A stretch of 64,000 bases of DNA from Alienimonas californiensis. Lineage in GTDB: Bacteria > Planctomycetota > Planctomycetia > Planctomycetales > Planctomycetaceae. Both the position numbers and the translations under genes were made by a program. The stretch is taken from NCBI RefSeq assembly GCF_007743815.1, contig NZ_CP036265.1:1602313-1666312 (forward strand). The letters are read 5' to 3'. Positions 45,394-54,098 of the stretch are shown piece after piece (position 1 is the stretch's first letter; the number at the start of each line of letters is the position of its first letter). The notes beneath the pieces were generated by a model. It was not told the DNA's origin. It made no database searches and saw only the letters and a program-made list of their open reading frames with translations.

Positions 45394-47559
45394 ATGCCCC
45401 GCCCGTCCGACGCCGCTGCGAACGCCGCCGTTCAGAACGTTCCCGTCACGAACGCCGCCGAGACCCAGTTCGACCCCTCCGCCACCCGTCCCCCCGGCGC
45501 CGCCCCCATGAGCTCCCAGCCCCACAGCGGCGGGCGCTTCGCCCATCCGCCGGAGAGCCGTCCGCTGGAGGGCTACACCCTCAAACGGGCGATCCACCGC
45601 GGCGGGTTCGGCGAGGTGTATTACGGGCTGAGCGACGGCGGCAAGGAGGTGGCGATGAAGCTGCTTCATCAACACACCGAGATCGAACTGCGGGGGGCGA
45701 ACGCCTGTTTAAATCTCAATCACCCCAACCTGATCACGATCTACGACATTAAGCGGGACGGGTCGGGCGACTGGTGGGTGCTGATGGAATACGCCGGCGG
45801 GCCGCGGCTCGCCGACGTGCTGGAGGACCGCGGCAAGCTGCCGGTGGAGGAAATTGAACACTGGCTTCGCGGCCTGACCGCCGGCCTGACCTTCCTGCAC
45901 GAACGCGGCCTGGTGCACCGCGATTTGAAGCCGGCGAACATCTTCGCCGAGGGCGGCACGGTCAAAATCGGCGACGTCGGCCTGTCGAAGTTCATCTCCG
46001 AGAGCCGCGGCAGCGAGCACACCAAAAGCGTCGGCACCGTCTATTACATGGCGCCGGAGATCGCCCGGGGGAAATACGGCCGGGGCGTCGATCTGTACGC
46101 CCTCGCCGTGATGCTGTTCGAGATGTACACCGGCACGGTGCCCTTCGACGGGGAGACGCCCGCCGAGATTCTCATGAAGCACCTGTCCGCCCCGCCGGAC
46201 CTCTCCCCGCTGCCGCCGGCGCTCAAGCCGGTGTTCGCCCGGGCGCTGCATAAAGACCCCGAAAAACGTACCCGCAGCGTGGGCGAGTTGGAACGCGAGT
46301 TCCGCGCCGCCGTCCGCGGCCACGGCGCCCATCGGTCGGCGGACCGACCGCACGATCTGGACGACGCCGCGTTCGACGCGCCGCCGCCCCGCCCCGCCGC
46401 GGTCCGCGTGCCGGTCACCGACGGGGACGAAATCCCTTATGCAGACGCCGTTTGGGCCGACCTGCACGCCCGGCAGCGGGCCGAGGAGCAGGCCGAACGC
46501 CGCCGCGATCGGGAGAGGAGCGACGTCGAACGGCAGGAGGCGGAGGTCCGGCTCGCCAAGCGGAGCTCCGTGATCTCCTGGATCGTCATCGCGGCGATCA
46601 TCCTGATCGCGTCCGCCCCGCGGCTGACCCGGGGGATCGCGGCGTCGGCGTGGGAGCTGGCGATCCTCGCGGCGCTGGGCTACGGGGTGTTCCGGCTGGT
46701 GAAATGGCTGGCCGGCGGGGAGGCCGCCGCCGCCCGCCGCGACGACGAACGGCACGACCGGGAGAACGCCCGCCTGCGGGCGCAGCAGGACCGGGCCGCC
46801 TACCGGCCGGACCCCGCCCAGCCGTCGCAGGAATACCGCCGCCGCGTCGGCGCCGTCCCGGTCCGCGTCGCCGCCCCCCCGCCGCGGCCCCGCCCGCAGC
46901 CGCGGCCGGTGCCGTTGGACCCGGAGGACGTGCGCAGCCTGTCCGGCTGGCGGCGGGCGACGGAGTTCGCCGGCTCCGCCGCGGTCGCCGGCGCCCTCAG
47001 CGCCGCGGTCGCCGGGCTGGTGTTCCTCACCGACGCCGTGCAGACGGTGCCGGAGGCGGCGCTGTTCGGCCTCGTCACGGCGCTGGCCAGTTGGGGCGTG
47101 CTGCTGTGCAGCAAGCTGTCCGAGGGCCGGTTCGATGCGAACTCCCCCCGCAAATGGCTCCGCCGCTACCCGCTGTTCGGTGTGGGGGCGGCCGTCGGGC
47201 TGGCGGCGTGGGGCGTGAGCGAGGCGCTGCTGATCGACGTGCCGATCGAACGCAATTCGCTGGTCTACGCGGCGGTCGCCGAACGCGGGCCGCTGACGGC
47301 GATCGCCTTCGTGGGCTTCTTCACGACGCTGCTGGGCCTGCGGCGCTGGTGGCGGCACGCGGACGGCTACCGCCCCAAGCGGCTGCGGCTCCGCACCGTG
47401 CTGCTGACCGGTGTGCTGGGCCTGGGCGCCTGCCTGATCTTCGGCGTGCCGGTCCAGTGGGGCCTGCCCTGGGCGATCGGCCTGAGCGTCGTCACCCAGC
47501 TCGCCGCCGTCTGGACCCCCGGCCGCAAACGGCCCCACAAAATCCCCGCCGCGGGGTGA
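45394..47559 (+). CDS. Membrane Ser/Thr protein kinase
   Basis: The 721-residue protein has a low-complexity start and a kinase domain (~60-305). GGFGEVYYGL is the glycine loop, VAMKLL carries the ATP lysine, HRDLKPAN (~174) the catalytic loop and MAPEIARGKYGRGVDLYALA the APE block. The magnesium motif is GDVGLSK, with valine in place of the usual phenylalanine of DFG. A charged segment (~360-390), two membrane helices, a Pro/Arg-rich linker and about five more helices (520-715) follow. It should be a membrane-bound kinase. It may respond to envelope signals; the FHA-like and PLDc_N genes upstream may be partners. Confidence 0.85.
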   Translation: MPRPSDAAANAAVQNVPVTNAAETQFDPSATRPPGAAPMSSQPHSGGRFAHPPESRPLEGYTLKRAIHRGGFGEVYYGLSDGGKEVAMKLLHQHTEIELRGANACLNLNHPNLITIYDIKRDGSGDWWVLMEYAGGPRLADVLEDRGKLPVEEIEHWLRGLTAGLTFLHERGLVHRDLKPANIFAEGGTVKIGDVGLSKFISESRGSEHTKSVGTVYYMAPEIARGKYGRGVDLYALAVMLFEMYTGTVPFDGETPAEILMKHLSAPPDLSPLPPALKPVFARALHKDPEKRTRSVGELEREFRAAVRGHGAHRSADRPHDLDDAAFDAPPPRPAAVRVPVTDGDEIPYADAVWADLHARQRAEEQAERRRDRERSDVERQEAEVRLAKRSSVISWIVIAAIILIASAPRLTRGIAASAWELAILAALGYGVFRLVKWLAGGEAAAARRDDERHDRENARLRAQQDRAAYRPDPAQPSQEYRRRVGAVPVRVAAPPPRPRPQPRPVPLDPEDVRSLSGWRRATEFAGSAAVAGALSAAVAGLVFLTDAVQTVPEAALFGLVTALASWGVLLCSKLSEGRFDANSPRKWLRRYPLFGVGAAVGLAAWGVSEALLIDVPIERNSLVYAAVAERGPLTAIAFVGFFTTLLGLRRWWRHADGYRPKRLRLRTVLLTGVLGLGACLIFGVPVQWGLPWAIGLSVVTQLAAVWTPGRKRPHKIPAAG

Positions 47560-47573
47560 GCGTCGCTGCGCTC

Positions 47574-47810
47574 TTCCCCCCCCCTCCCTTGAGGGAGAGG
47601 GGCCGGGGGTGAGGGTGACGCACGGTTCGTCCGCCCCCGTTCAGAGAGTGTGAGCCCGAAGCGCAAGCGAGGCCGGGTGATGCGGCGATGTTCCCACGCC
47701 TCGGCTCGCGCCTCGGGCTGCCAATGCCGAGCGCCGGACCCTTAACAGCGTCCGGACGTCACTGCCCCCTCACCCCCGGCCCCTCTCCCCCAAAAGGGGG
47801 GCGAGGGGGG
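47574..47810. repeat. Family A (47574-47615, 47764-47810) and family B (47650-47722) repeats
   Basis: Two palindromic family A copies in opposite orientation flank one family B copy (GAGCCCGAAGCGCAAGCGAG ... GCCTCGGGCTGCC). The group fills the convergent gap between the kinase and sixA genes. Confidence 0.8.
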
Positions 47811-47827
47811 ACGAGGAACCCGAACGG

Positions 47828-48298
47828 CTATCCCCCCACGCGTCGCACCTCGGTCGCCTCGACGTGCGGGCCGAGGTTCGCCCAGTCGTCCACGGGAATC
47901 TCGAACGCCACGCAGGTCGCCGGCGGACAGGGGATCGGGACGCCGCCCAGTTCGGCCAGATGATCGGCGACGCCGGGGTTGTGGGCGATCAGCAGCACGG
48001 CGTCGGCGTTCCCGCAGGTCTGCAGGGCCGCCCGGTGCTCCGCGATGCCGGCGCAATAGAGCGTCGGCACGGTCTGTACCGGCGGGGCGCCGGGCAGGCG
48101 GGCGGCGACCCGCTGGGCGGTGGTCGCCGTCCGCAGCGCCGGGGAGGCGAGCACGACGTCCGGCAGGAGGTTCGCTTCGGCGAGGGCGTCGCCGACGGCG
48201 TCCGCCTCCGCCAGCCCGCGGTCCGACAGCGGGCGGTCGAAGTCGGTCGCCGCGCGGTCCTCGGCGTGAGCGTGCCGCATGAGGAGGAGGAGTTTCAC
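47828..48298 (-). CDS. sixA: Phosphohistidine phosphatase SixA-like
   Basis: GTG 48298 gives 156 residues starting KLLLLMRHAHAED, whose RHA motif has the catalytic histidine of the histidine-phosphatase superfamily. FDRPLSDRGLAEADAVGDAL and DVVLASPALRTATTAQ are typical of SixA, and LLIAHNPGVADHLAEL carries the second histidine. SixA removes phosphate from histidine on phosphotransfer proteins in the cytoplasm; in planctomycetes the true target is unknown. The longer frame has no support. Confidence 0.85.
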   Translation of the reverse strand: MKLLLLMRHAHAEDRAATDFDRPLSDRGLAEADAVGDALAEANLLPDVVLASPALRTATTAQRVAARLPGAPPVQTVPTLYCAGIAEHRAALQTCGNADAVLLIAHNPGVADHLAELGGVPIPCPPATCVAFEIPVDDWANLGPHVEATEVRRVGG

Positions 48299-48414
48299 GG
48301 GGGCGAGCCGGCGGGGGTCGGGCGGGCGGTCGGCGGCGAGTATGATCCGGCCTCCCCCCCGTCCCAACCCTGCCCGTCCGACTCGCCCCGCCCGGTTCGG
48401 AGGAAAGAGATCCG

Positions 48415-48960
48415 ATGAACGCCCTGACCTGCGTGCTGCTCGCCTGCCTCCCCGCCGGCCCGGATCAACCGCCCGCCGACCCGCCGGCGGTCGACCAGTT
48501 GCCCGTGACCCGCACCCCGCAGGACATGACCCTGCTGGCCGACCCGCAGGACGGCCCCGCCGCCGCGGCCCGCCGGGACGCCTTCGCCGCCCTGATGACC
48601 GGCGCCACGCTGGACGGCCGGTTCTCCGTCGACGGCTCCCCGGACAAGCTGCCGGAGGAGCGCTACGAGATCGGCCAGGTCAGCTACGTGAAGGACGACC
48701 TGTGGACGATCGCCGCCCGCATCAAATACGGGGCGAACGACGTGACGGTCCCGGTGCCGGTGAAGGTCTTCTGGGCCGGCGACACCCCGGTGATCACGCT
48801 GGAGGAAACGACGCTCCCCGGCATGGGCACCTTCAGCGCCCGCGTGCTGGTCCACAAAACCGGCTCCGGCCAAACCCGCTACGCCGGCACCTGGCAGCAC
48901 GACGCCAAGGGCGGGTGTTTGTTCGGCACGGTGGAGCCGAAGGAAGATGACAAAGAGTAA
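48415..48960 (+). CDS. Secreted hypothetical protein (181 aa)
   Basis: ATG 48415 sits behind a strong ribosome site (GGAGGAAAGAGATCCG). The N-terminus (MNALTCVLLACLPAGPDQPP) is a short, weak signal. The rest looks like a small beta-rich domain: LDGRFSVDGSPDKLPEERYE, VPVKVFWAGDTPVITLEETT and GSGQTRYAGTWQHDAKGGCL. No family name is certain; similar proteins are likely planctomycete-specific. It is divergent from sixA. Confidence 0.65.
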   Translation: MNALTCVLLACLPAGPDQPPADPPAVDQLPVTRTPQDMTLLADPQDGPAAAARRDAFAALMTGATLDGRFSVDGSPDKLPEERYEIGQVSYVKDDLWTIAARIKYGANDVTVPVPVKVFWAGDTPVITLEETTLPGMGTFSARVLVHKTGSGQTRYAGTWQHDAKGGCLFGTVEPKEDDKE

Positions 48961-49024
48961 GTGAACCGCTTCAGCACCGCTGTCGTTCTGGAGTCGTCGT
49001 ATCCAACGAGCCGGAAAACTAGCA

Positions 49025-49576
49025 ATGGCTGAAGTCCTAAATCTCCTAGCACCGTGGGCGGCAGTGATCGCTGCCATAGCGGCTGGCTACTTTGCCTTCG
49101 TAGGCCAGCTGAGGCTGAAGTCATTCGAGCTATTGCTACAGCGCCGCAACGATGTACTCGCCGGGGTCGAGGAGAGAATTCGGTTCTATCATCGCGTTCT
49201 AACCGATTTGGAGAAGGGCGAGTCGCTGACAGCAGAAGACTCTTTCAAGCTGGGACTTCACGATGCCCTCATTGTCTTTCATCGTTCGAAGGGCGTTTCG
49301 CTCGGGCCAAGTGCTGACGCGATGATTCAGACGTACTGGAGCGTTTGCAACGACGCCTTATGTGCGGAGGACCTGTCCAAAGCAGACATTGAGAATAATG
49401 TTCTGCGTCGGGCGAACTGCTTAGCGGCATCTTATGGCTTCGCGCATAGTCGGATCTCGTCGGAGATCGAGGCGCTTACCCTCTCGGTGCCACGCAAAGC
49501 CATGAAGATGCTTGGCTTCCGCGAAAAGCCAAAGATTGGCAAAGGTAGCGAAGTCTCGCCATCCTGCCCAACCTGA
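49025..49576 (+). CDS. Low-GC hypothetical membrane-anchored protein (183 aa)
   Basis: No family was recognised. One N-terminal hydrophobic helix (LLAPWAAVIAAIAAGYFAFV) is followed by a mostly helical cytoplasmic-type part (LQRRNDVLAGVEERIRFYHR, GLHDALIVFHRSKGVSLGPS). The DNA has visibly lower GC than its neighbours, with frequent A/T in third codon positions (for example ctaaatctcctagc). This suggests acquisition from elsewhere. The next gene starts five bases after its stop. Confidence 0.6.
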   Translation: MAEVLNLLAPWAAVIAAIAAGYFAFVGQLRLKSFELLLQRRNDVLAGVEERIRFYHRVLTDLEKGESLTAEDSFKLGLHDALIVFHRSKGVSLGPSADAMIQTYWSVCNDALCAEDLSKADIENNVLRRANCLAASYGFAHSRISSEIEALTLSVPRKAMKMLGFREKPKIGKGSEVSPSCPT

Positions 49577-49580
49577 ACTG

Positions 49581-50015
49581 ATGCCCGTCCGATACGCCGC
49601 GGCGTTGATCGAGCACTGGATCGCGGATCGCGACTTCGACGCGCTGTACGACGTCGTCCGGGGGCTCCCCGAACCGCCCGGACCGCTGGCGTTCTTCCTG
49701 GACTACTGGCTCTGGGCCCCGCGTGTCCGCGGCGGCGCCTGGCAGTATTACGACGGCATCGACGAACAGGCTTTCGCGCGGGTGGCGACGCTGATGGACC
49801 GGTACGCCCCGGCTGAGGTCGCCGCCCGGTATCGGGCGGGGATGCGCGAATGGGATTCGTCCGGTGGAGTCGACGGGCCAGACGACTGGATGGAACTGGA
49901 CCGCTGGATGGAACGGCACACGATCCTGCTCGAAGACGTCGCGCTCGACCTGATCACGTCCTGCCGGGACGCCCTCGCGCCGCCGCCCGCCCGGCCCGGC
50001 GGGGGGCCGTCGTGA
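49581..50015 (+). CDS. Hypothetical protein (144 aa), possibly DMP19/DUF4375-like
   Basis: ATG 49581 lies five bases after the preceding stop, which suggests coupling. RGGAWQYYDGIDEQAFARVA resembles the core of the DMP19/DUF4375 group, which often has an NGGF.QYY pattern; the match is partial. The product is probably cytoplasmic. Unlike its low-GC neighbour, base composition here is normal. Confidence 0.55.
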   Translation: MPVRYAAALIEHWIADRDFDALYDVVRGLPEPPGPLAFFLDYWLWAPRVRGGAWQYYDGIDEQAFARVATLMDRYAPAEVAARYRAGMREWDSSGGVDGPDDWMELDRWMERHTILLEDVALDLITSCRDALAPPPARPGGGPS

Positions 50016-50061
50016 CGCCGGGTGCGGTATTCACGAGACTCGTAAAGTCGAATGAAGAACG

Positions 50062-50400
50062 ATGATCAAACCCCGCCCGTCTGCCGTCCTGTGCGTCGGT
50101 CTGGCGGCGGCGGCTTTCGCCGCGGGCGCGGCCGTGCTTTGGCGTTCGCAGACCCTGATGCTCGGCCTCATTCACTGGGTCGGCGAGGAACGCGCGCTCG
50201 GCGCCCGCAACGTCGTGCGGCGGGCCGACGGAACCGTTCTGCTGACGAACCCCGGCGGGATGCTGCTCTGGAGCCTGCCGGTCTGGGCTGTCGGCACTCT
50301 CCTAATTCTCATTTCGGCGGTTCTGGGCGGCGTCGGCGCCGGTCTGCACATCAAACGAGGACGCCGCACCGGTCAGGGCGAAGGCCTGCCCAGGGGCTGA
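50062..50400 (+). CDS. Two-helix membrane protein (112 aa)
   Basis: No family was recognised. Two hydrophobic segments (AVLCVGLAAAAFAAGAAVLW and LLWSLPVWAVGTLLILISAV) flank a ~45-residue loop. The short basic tail (KRGRRTGQGEG) probably stays in the cytoplasm. It follows the previous gene by 46 nt on the same strand. Confidence 0.55.
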   Translation: MIKPRPSAVLCVGLAAAAFAAGAAVLWRSQTLMLGLIHWVGEERALGARNVVRRADGTVLLTNPGGMLLWSLPVWAVGTLLILISAVLGGVGAGLHIKRGRRTGQGEGLPRG

Positions 50401-50412
50401 GCCAGTTCTCAA

Positions 50413-50494
50413 ACCACCCCGAAGCGTCAGCGAGGGCGTCGGCCGCAGGCCGGCGAGCGTGCACGACGGGCCCTCGCTGACGCTTCGGGTTGGT
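50413..50494. repeat. Inverted repeat (family C)
   Basis: Arms at 50413-50436 and 50471-50494 differ at one base and match the arms of the element at 33582-33665; only the centre differs. Confidence 0.85.
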
Positions 50495-50640
50495 GTTGGG
50501 GAGGCGTCGCCCGGCGATGCGGCCGGGTTCGCCTAACCGGCACGACCCGGCGGGCGCTCATGCTCGGGCGGGGGGCGGGGCGACCTTGAACGACGGACCT
50601 TCGTTCCGGTCTCGTTCGCCCCCGCCCACAGCCACCTCGT

Positions 50641-53490
50641 ATGTCGGTCGTCACCTCCTCGATCGGCCTCGCCACCGGGATCGACACCGGGGCGATTATC
50701 GAAGCCCTGATCAACGCCCAGAAGGGCACGATCTCCAAGCTGACCAACCGGCAGGCCACGCTGAAGGCCGAGGCCAGCGGGCTGGACGCCCTCAGCGCCT
50801 TCGCCCTGACCGTCGGCGTCGCGGCGGAGCGGCTGGGCAAGCCGGAGACCTTCGACGCCCACACCGTCAAAGCCTCCGACCCGAACGCGATCGCCGTCAG
50901 CGCGACCGCCAAGTCGCCGACCGGCTCCACGGTGTTCACGCCGCTGCGGACCGCCAGCGCCCACGCGTCGAGCACCCGCGGGTTCGCCTCGCCGGACGCC
51001 GCCGTCGGGGTCGGGGACCTCGTGTTCAGCCAGCACCCCGGGGTGAAGGGGGAGACCCCTTTGGACCTGCTCAACGGCGGGGAGGGCGTGCGGCGGGGCG
51101 AGGTGCGGGTGACGGACGCCGCCGGCAACGTCGCCACCGTGGACCTCTCCGCCGCCCGCACCACCGCGGACGTGCTGAACGCCTTCAACAACGCCGAGGG
51201 CGTCGCCCTCAACGCCCGCGTGGAGGGCGGGTCCTTCGTGCTGGAGGACCTGTCGAACCCCACCGGCTCCGCCGGCACGCTGACGGTCGCCGACATCGGC
51301 GGCGGCCGCACCGCCAGCGACCTCGGGCTGGTCGGCAGCGGGGCGGGGACGATCGCGGGGCGGGAGGTGTACGCCGTCTCCGGCGAGTTCACCTTCGACC
51401 TGATGGACGACGGGATCGGCCTGAAGACCGTCGGTCAGCCGGCCGATCCCGACGACCCGGACGCGGAGGGACCGCTGGACGATCTGGGGATCGAACTGGC
51501 CGACGGCACGGCCTTTTCGCTGGACCTCGACGCCGCCCCCACGCTGGCCGGCCTCGTCGCCGCGATCAACAACCATGAGGACAACGCCGGCAAGTTGACC
51601 GCGGCGCTGACCGACGGCCGCCTCGTCCTCACCGATCACACCGACCCCGCCGGGACCGGCGGGGCCGACGTGCTGACGCTGACGAACCTCAACGGCGCCG
51701 ACGTGCTCCGCGGGCTCGGGCTGACGAACGCCGTCGATCTGGACGTGAACGGCGACGGCGACGACCAGCTCGTCGGCGGCAAGCTGCTGGCCGGGCTGGA
51801 CTCCGTGCTGCTGCGGAACATGGGCGGCCCGGGCGGGATCGCGGGGGGCGAGATTCAACTCACCAACCGGGCCGGGGCCAGCGCGACGCTGGACCTGTCC
51901 GCCGCGGAGAGCCTCGACGAGATCGTCGCCGCCATCAACGGCAGCGGGCTGAACCTGCGGGCGGAGGCGGGGGAGAAGGGGCTGACGATCGTCGACTCCT
52001 CCGGCGGGTCCGGCTCGCTGGCGATCGCGGACCTCGCCGGCACGCTGGCGGCGGACCTGGGGATCGCGGGGACGTTCGCCGACGACGAAGCGGTCGGCGG
52101 GGCGGTGGCCCGGCGGTCGGTGGGCCGCACGACGGCGCTCGCCGACTTCGCCGGCAAGATCACCGGCGGCGGGGCGAACGGCGTACGGGGCGATCTGACG
52201 GTGACGGACAGTGCCGGCGTCGCCGTCACCGTCAAGCTGAACGACCTCGCCGACGACGCCACGCTGGGGGACTTCCTCGACGCCTTCAACACGGCCGCCG
52301 CGGCGGCGAACGGCGGCGCCGGCGCCGGGGTGACGGCCGAACTGAACGCCACCGGCGACGGCTTCCGCCTGATCGACACCGCCGGCGGGGCCGGCGAGTT
52401 GACCGTCACCGACAACGTCGCCGCCGACGCCCTGCGGCTGACCGGCACGGTGAAAAACGGCACGCTGAGCGCCCGCGACGCGACCGTGCTGACGCTGGAG
52501 GCCGGCGACACGCTGCAGGACCTCGCCGACCGCCTCAACGCCGGGGACTTCGGCGTGAAGGCGGAGATCGCCGACGACGGCACCACGCTGGCGCCCTCGC
52601 GGTTGCTCCTCTCCGCGAAGGCGACCGGGGCGTCGGGGCGGTTCCGCATTGACGATTCCGGCCTCGCCGCCCCCTTCGCCGGCGCCCGCGCCGGGCTGGG
52701 GGCGGCGGTCTCGGTCCAGGGGGAGGACGCCCTGCTGGCCGTCGGCGGCAACGCCAGCGGCGGCTTCCTGCGGGCCGACGCCGACGGCGTCTTCGAGGAC
52801 CTGCCCGGCGGCGTCGGCGTGACGATCAAACAGGCGACCGGCGAGCCGGTGACCGTCACCGTCGGCCGGGACTCCGCCGGCGTGGGCAACGCCTTGCAGG
52901 CGTTCGTCAGCGCCTACAACGGCCTGATCGACCTCGCCGCCGACCTCACCAAGTTCGACCCGGAAACCAACCAGCGCGGCGTGTTGCAGGGCAACTCGAC
53001 CGTCGGTCGGGTGCTGCGGCGGGTCGAAAGCCTGCTGACCAAACGCTTCGGCCCGGACATCACCGCCGCGGCCGTCGCCGAGGGGGCCGACCCCCCGCGG
53101 ACGATGTTCGACGTCGGCATCCGGTTGGAGAAGGACGGCAAGATCAGCCTGAACCGCGACCGCCTCAACGAGCGCCTGGCGGACGACCCGGTGGGCACGC
53201 GGGCCTTCTTCCAGGACAAGACGAACGGCTTCGCCGTCGCCACCGACGCCCTGATGGACGGTCTGACCGACCAGTTCGACGGCCTGCTGCAACTCGAATC
53301 GGACAGCCTCGAAAGCCGCCGGACCGAGATCGGCGACCGCGTGGCCGACCTGGAGGCCCAACTGGCGTTGAAGCGGGACCGCCTCGTGCGGCAGTTCGCG
53401 GCGATGGAGGAGACGGTGTCGCGGATCAATTCGTTCCAGTCGGCGCTATCCAACATCAGGCTGCTGGAAATGCCCTCCCAGAACCGCTAG
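50641..53490 (+). CDS. fliD: Flagellar hook-associated protein 2 (filament cap)
   Basis: The 949-residue protein starts SVVTSSIGLATGIDTGAIIE and KGTISKLTNRQATLKAEASG, the FliD N-terminal domain. The C-terminal domain (~690-940) has AFVSAYNGLIDLAADLTKFD, ISLNRDRLNERLADDPVGTR and a terminal coiled coil (MEETVSRINSFQSALSNIRL). Between them lie at least three repeats of a flagellin IN-like unit (GEVRVTDAAGNVATVDLS, GEIQLTNRAGASATLDLS, GDLTVTDSAGVAVTVKLN). This roughly doubles the length of a typical FliD. The cap sits at the filament tip and guides flagellin assembly. fliS follows; no other flagellar genes are in the window. Confidence 0.9.
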   Translation: MSVVTSSIGLATGIDTGAIIEALINAQKGTISKLTNRQATLKAEASGLDALSAFALTVGVAAERLGKPETFDAHTVKASDPNAIAVSATAKSPTGSTVFTPLRTASAHASSTRGFASPDAAVGVGDLVFSQHPGVKGETPLDLLNGGEGVRRGEVRVTDAAGNVATVDLSAARTTADVLNAFNNAEGVALNARVEGGSFVLEDLSNPTGSAGTLTVADIGGGRTASDLGLVGSGAGTIAGREVYAVSGEFTFDLMDDGIGLKTVGQPADPDDPDAEGPLDDLGIELADGTAFSLDLDAAPTLAGLVAAINNHEDNAGKLTAALTDGRLVLTDHTDPAGTGGADVLTLTNLNGADVLRGLGLTNAVDLDVNGDGDDQLVGGKLLAGLDSVLLRNMGGPGGIAGGEIQLTNRAGASATLDLSAAESLDEIVAAINGSGLNLRAEAGEKGLTIVDSSGGSGSLAIADLAGTLAADLGIAGTFADDEAVGGAVARRSVGRTTALADFAGKITGGGANGVRGDLTVTDSAGVAVTVKLNDLADDATLGDFLDAFNTAAAAANGGAGAGVTAELNATGDGFRLIDTAGGAGELTVTDNVAADALRLTGTVKNGTLSARDATVLTLEAGDTLQDLADRLNAGDFGVKAEIADDGTTLAPSRLLLSAKATGASGRFRIDDSGLAAPFAGARAGLGAAVSVQGEDALLAVGGNASGGFLRADADGVFEDLPGGVGVTIKQATGEPVTVTVGRDSAGVGNALQAFVSAYNGLIDLAADLTKFDPETNQRGVLQGNSTVGRVLRRVESLLTKRFGPDITAAAVAEGADPPRTMFDVGIRLEKDGKISLNRDRLNERLADDPVGTRAFFQDKTNGFAVATDALMDGLTDQFDGLLQLESDSLESRRTEIGDRVADLEAQLALKRDRLVRQFAAMEETVSRINSFQSALSNIRLLEMPSQNR

Positions 53491-53564
53491 CGCCGCGGCG
53501 GAACGGGCGGGTCGGTCGATGGGGGGAACCGTCCCGCTCCCCCCGCCCCGGCCGCCCCCCGCCC

Positions 53565-54098
53565 GTGACCGACGCCGCCCCCCCCGTCCCCGCCCGGAAC
53601 GACTACCTGCGTGCGGCGGTGACGACGGCGAACCCGGCGACGCTGCACGGCATGCTCGCGGACGCCGCCGTGCGGTTCAGCAGTCGGGCCGCGGACCTGC
53701 TGGCCGACGGGCCGGACCGCGACGAGGCCGGCGGTTACGCGGCGCTGGACCGGGCGACGGCCTTGGTGGCGGAGCTGTTCGCCGGGGTGAAGCCGAACGC
53801 CGCCGCCGCCACCGGCGAAGACGCCGACGCCGGCCGGGCGATCGCCGAGGGGGTGCGGGCCCGGTTCGCGTTCTGCCTGGGCCGCCTCGCCGAGGCCGGG
53901 CGGAACAACGCCGCCGCCCCGGCCCGCGACGCCGCCCGCGTGCTGACGGTGCACGCGGAAACTTGGCGGGAACTGCTCCTCGGGTCGGCTGGACAGGGCG
54001 GCGCCGCTGCGGCGCCGTCGCCGGAGCCGCTCACGTTCGCGCCCGCCCCGGCCCCGCCGGCCGCGGCGTCGGCCGCGTCGCGCTCCTGGGCGGCGTGA
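53565..54098 (+). CDS. fliS: FliS-like flagellin export chaperone
   Basis: GTG 53565 gives 177 residues. NDYLRAAVTTANPATLHGML and ADAAVRFSSRAADLL match the first helices of FliS. Later helices (YAALDRATALVAELFAGVKP, RARFAFCLGRLAEAGRNNAA) also fit its bundle. FliS holds flagellin in the cytoplasm before export. The C-terminal ~45 residues are Ala/Pro-rich and extra. It lies 74 nt after fliD, so one operon is likely. Sequence is more divergent than in proteobacteria. Confidence 0.75.
   Translation: MTDAAPPVPARNDYLRAAVTTANPATLHGMLADAAVRFSSRAADLLADGPDRDEAGGYAALDRATALVAELFAGVKPNAAAATGEDADAGRAIAEGVRARFAFCLGRLAEAGRNNAAAPARDAARVLTVHAETWRELLLGSAGQGGAAAAPSPEPLTFAPAPAPPAAASAASRSWAA

Noticed and set aside
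45709..47538. 609-codon frame antisense to the second kinase
   Set aside because: Covers the same bases as a clear kinase gene; composition-driven.
50533..53361. 942-codon frame antisense to fliD
   Set aside because: Its composition follows from the GC-rich codon pattern of fliD on the other strand; no motif, signal or start context was found.
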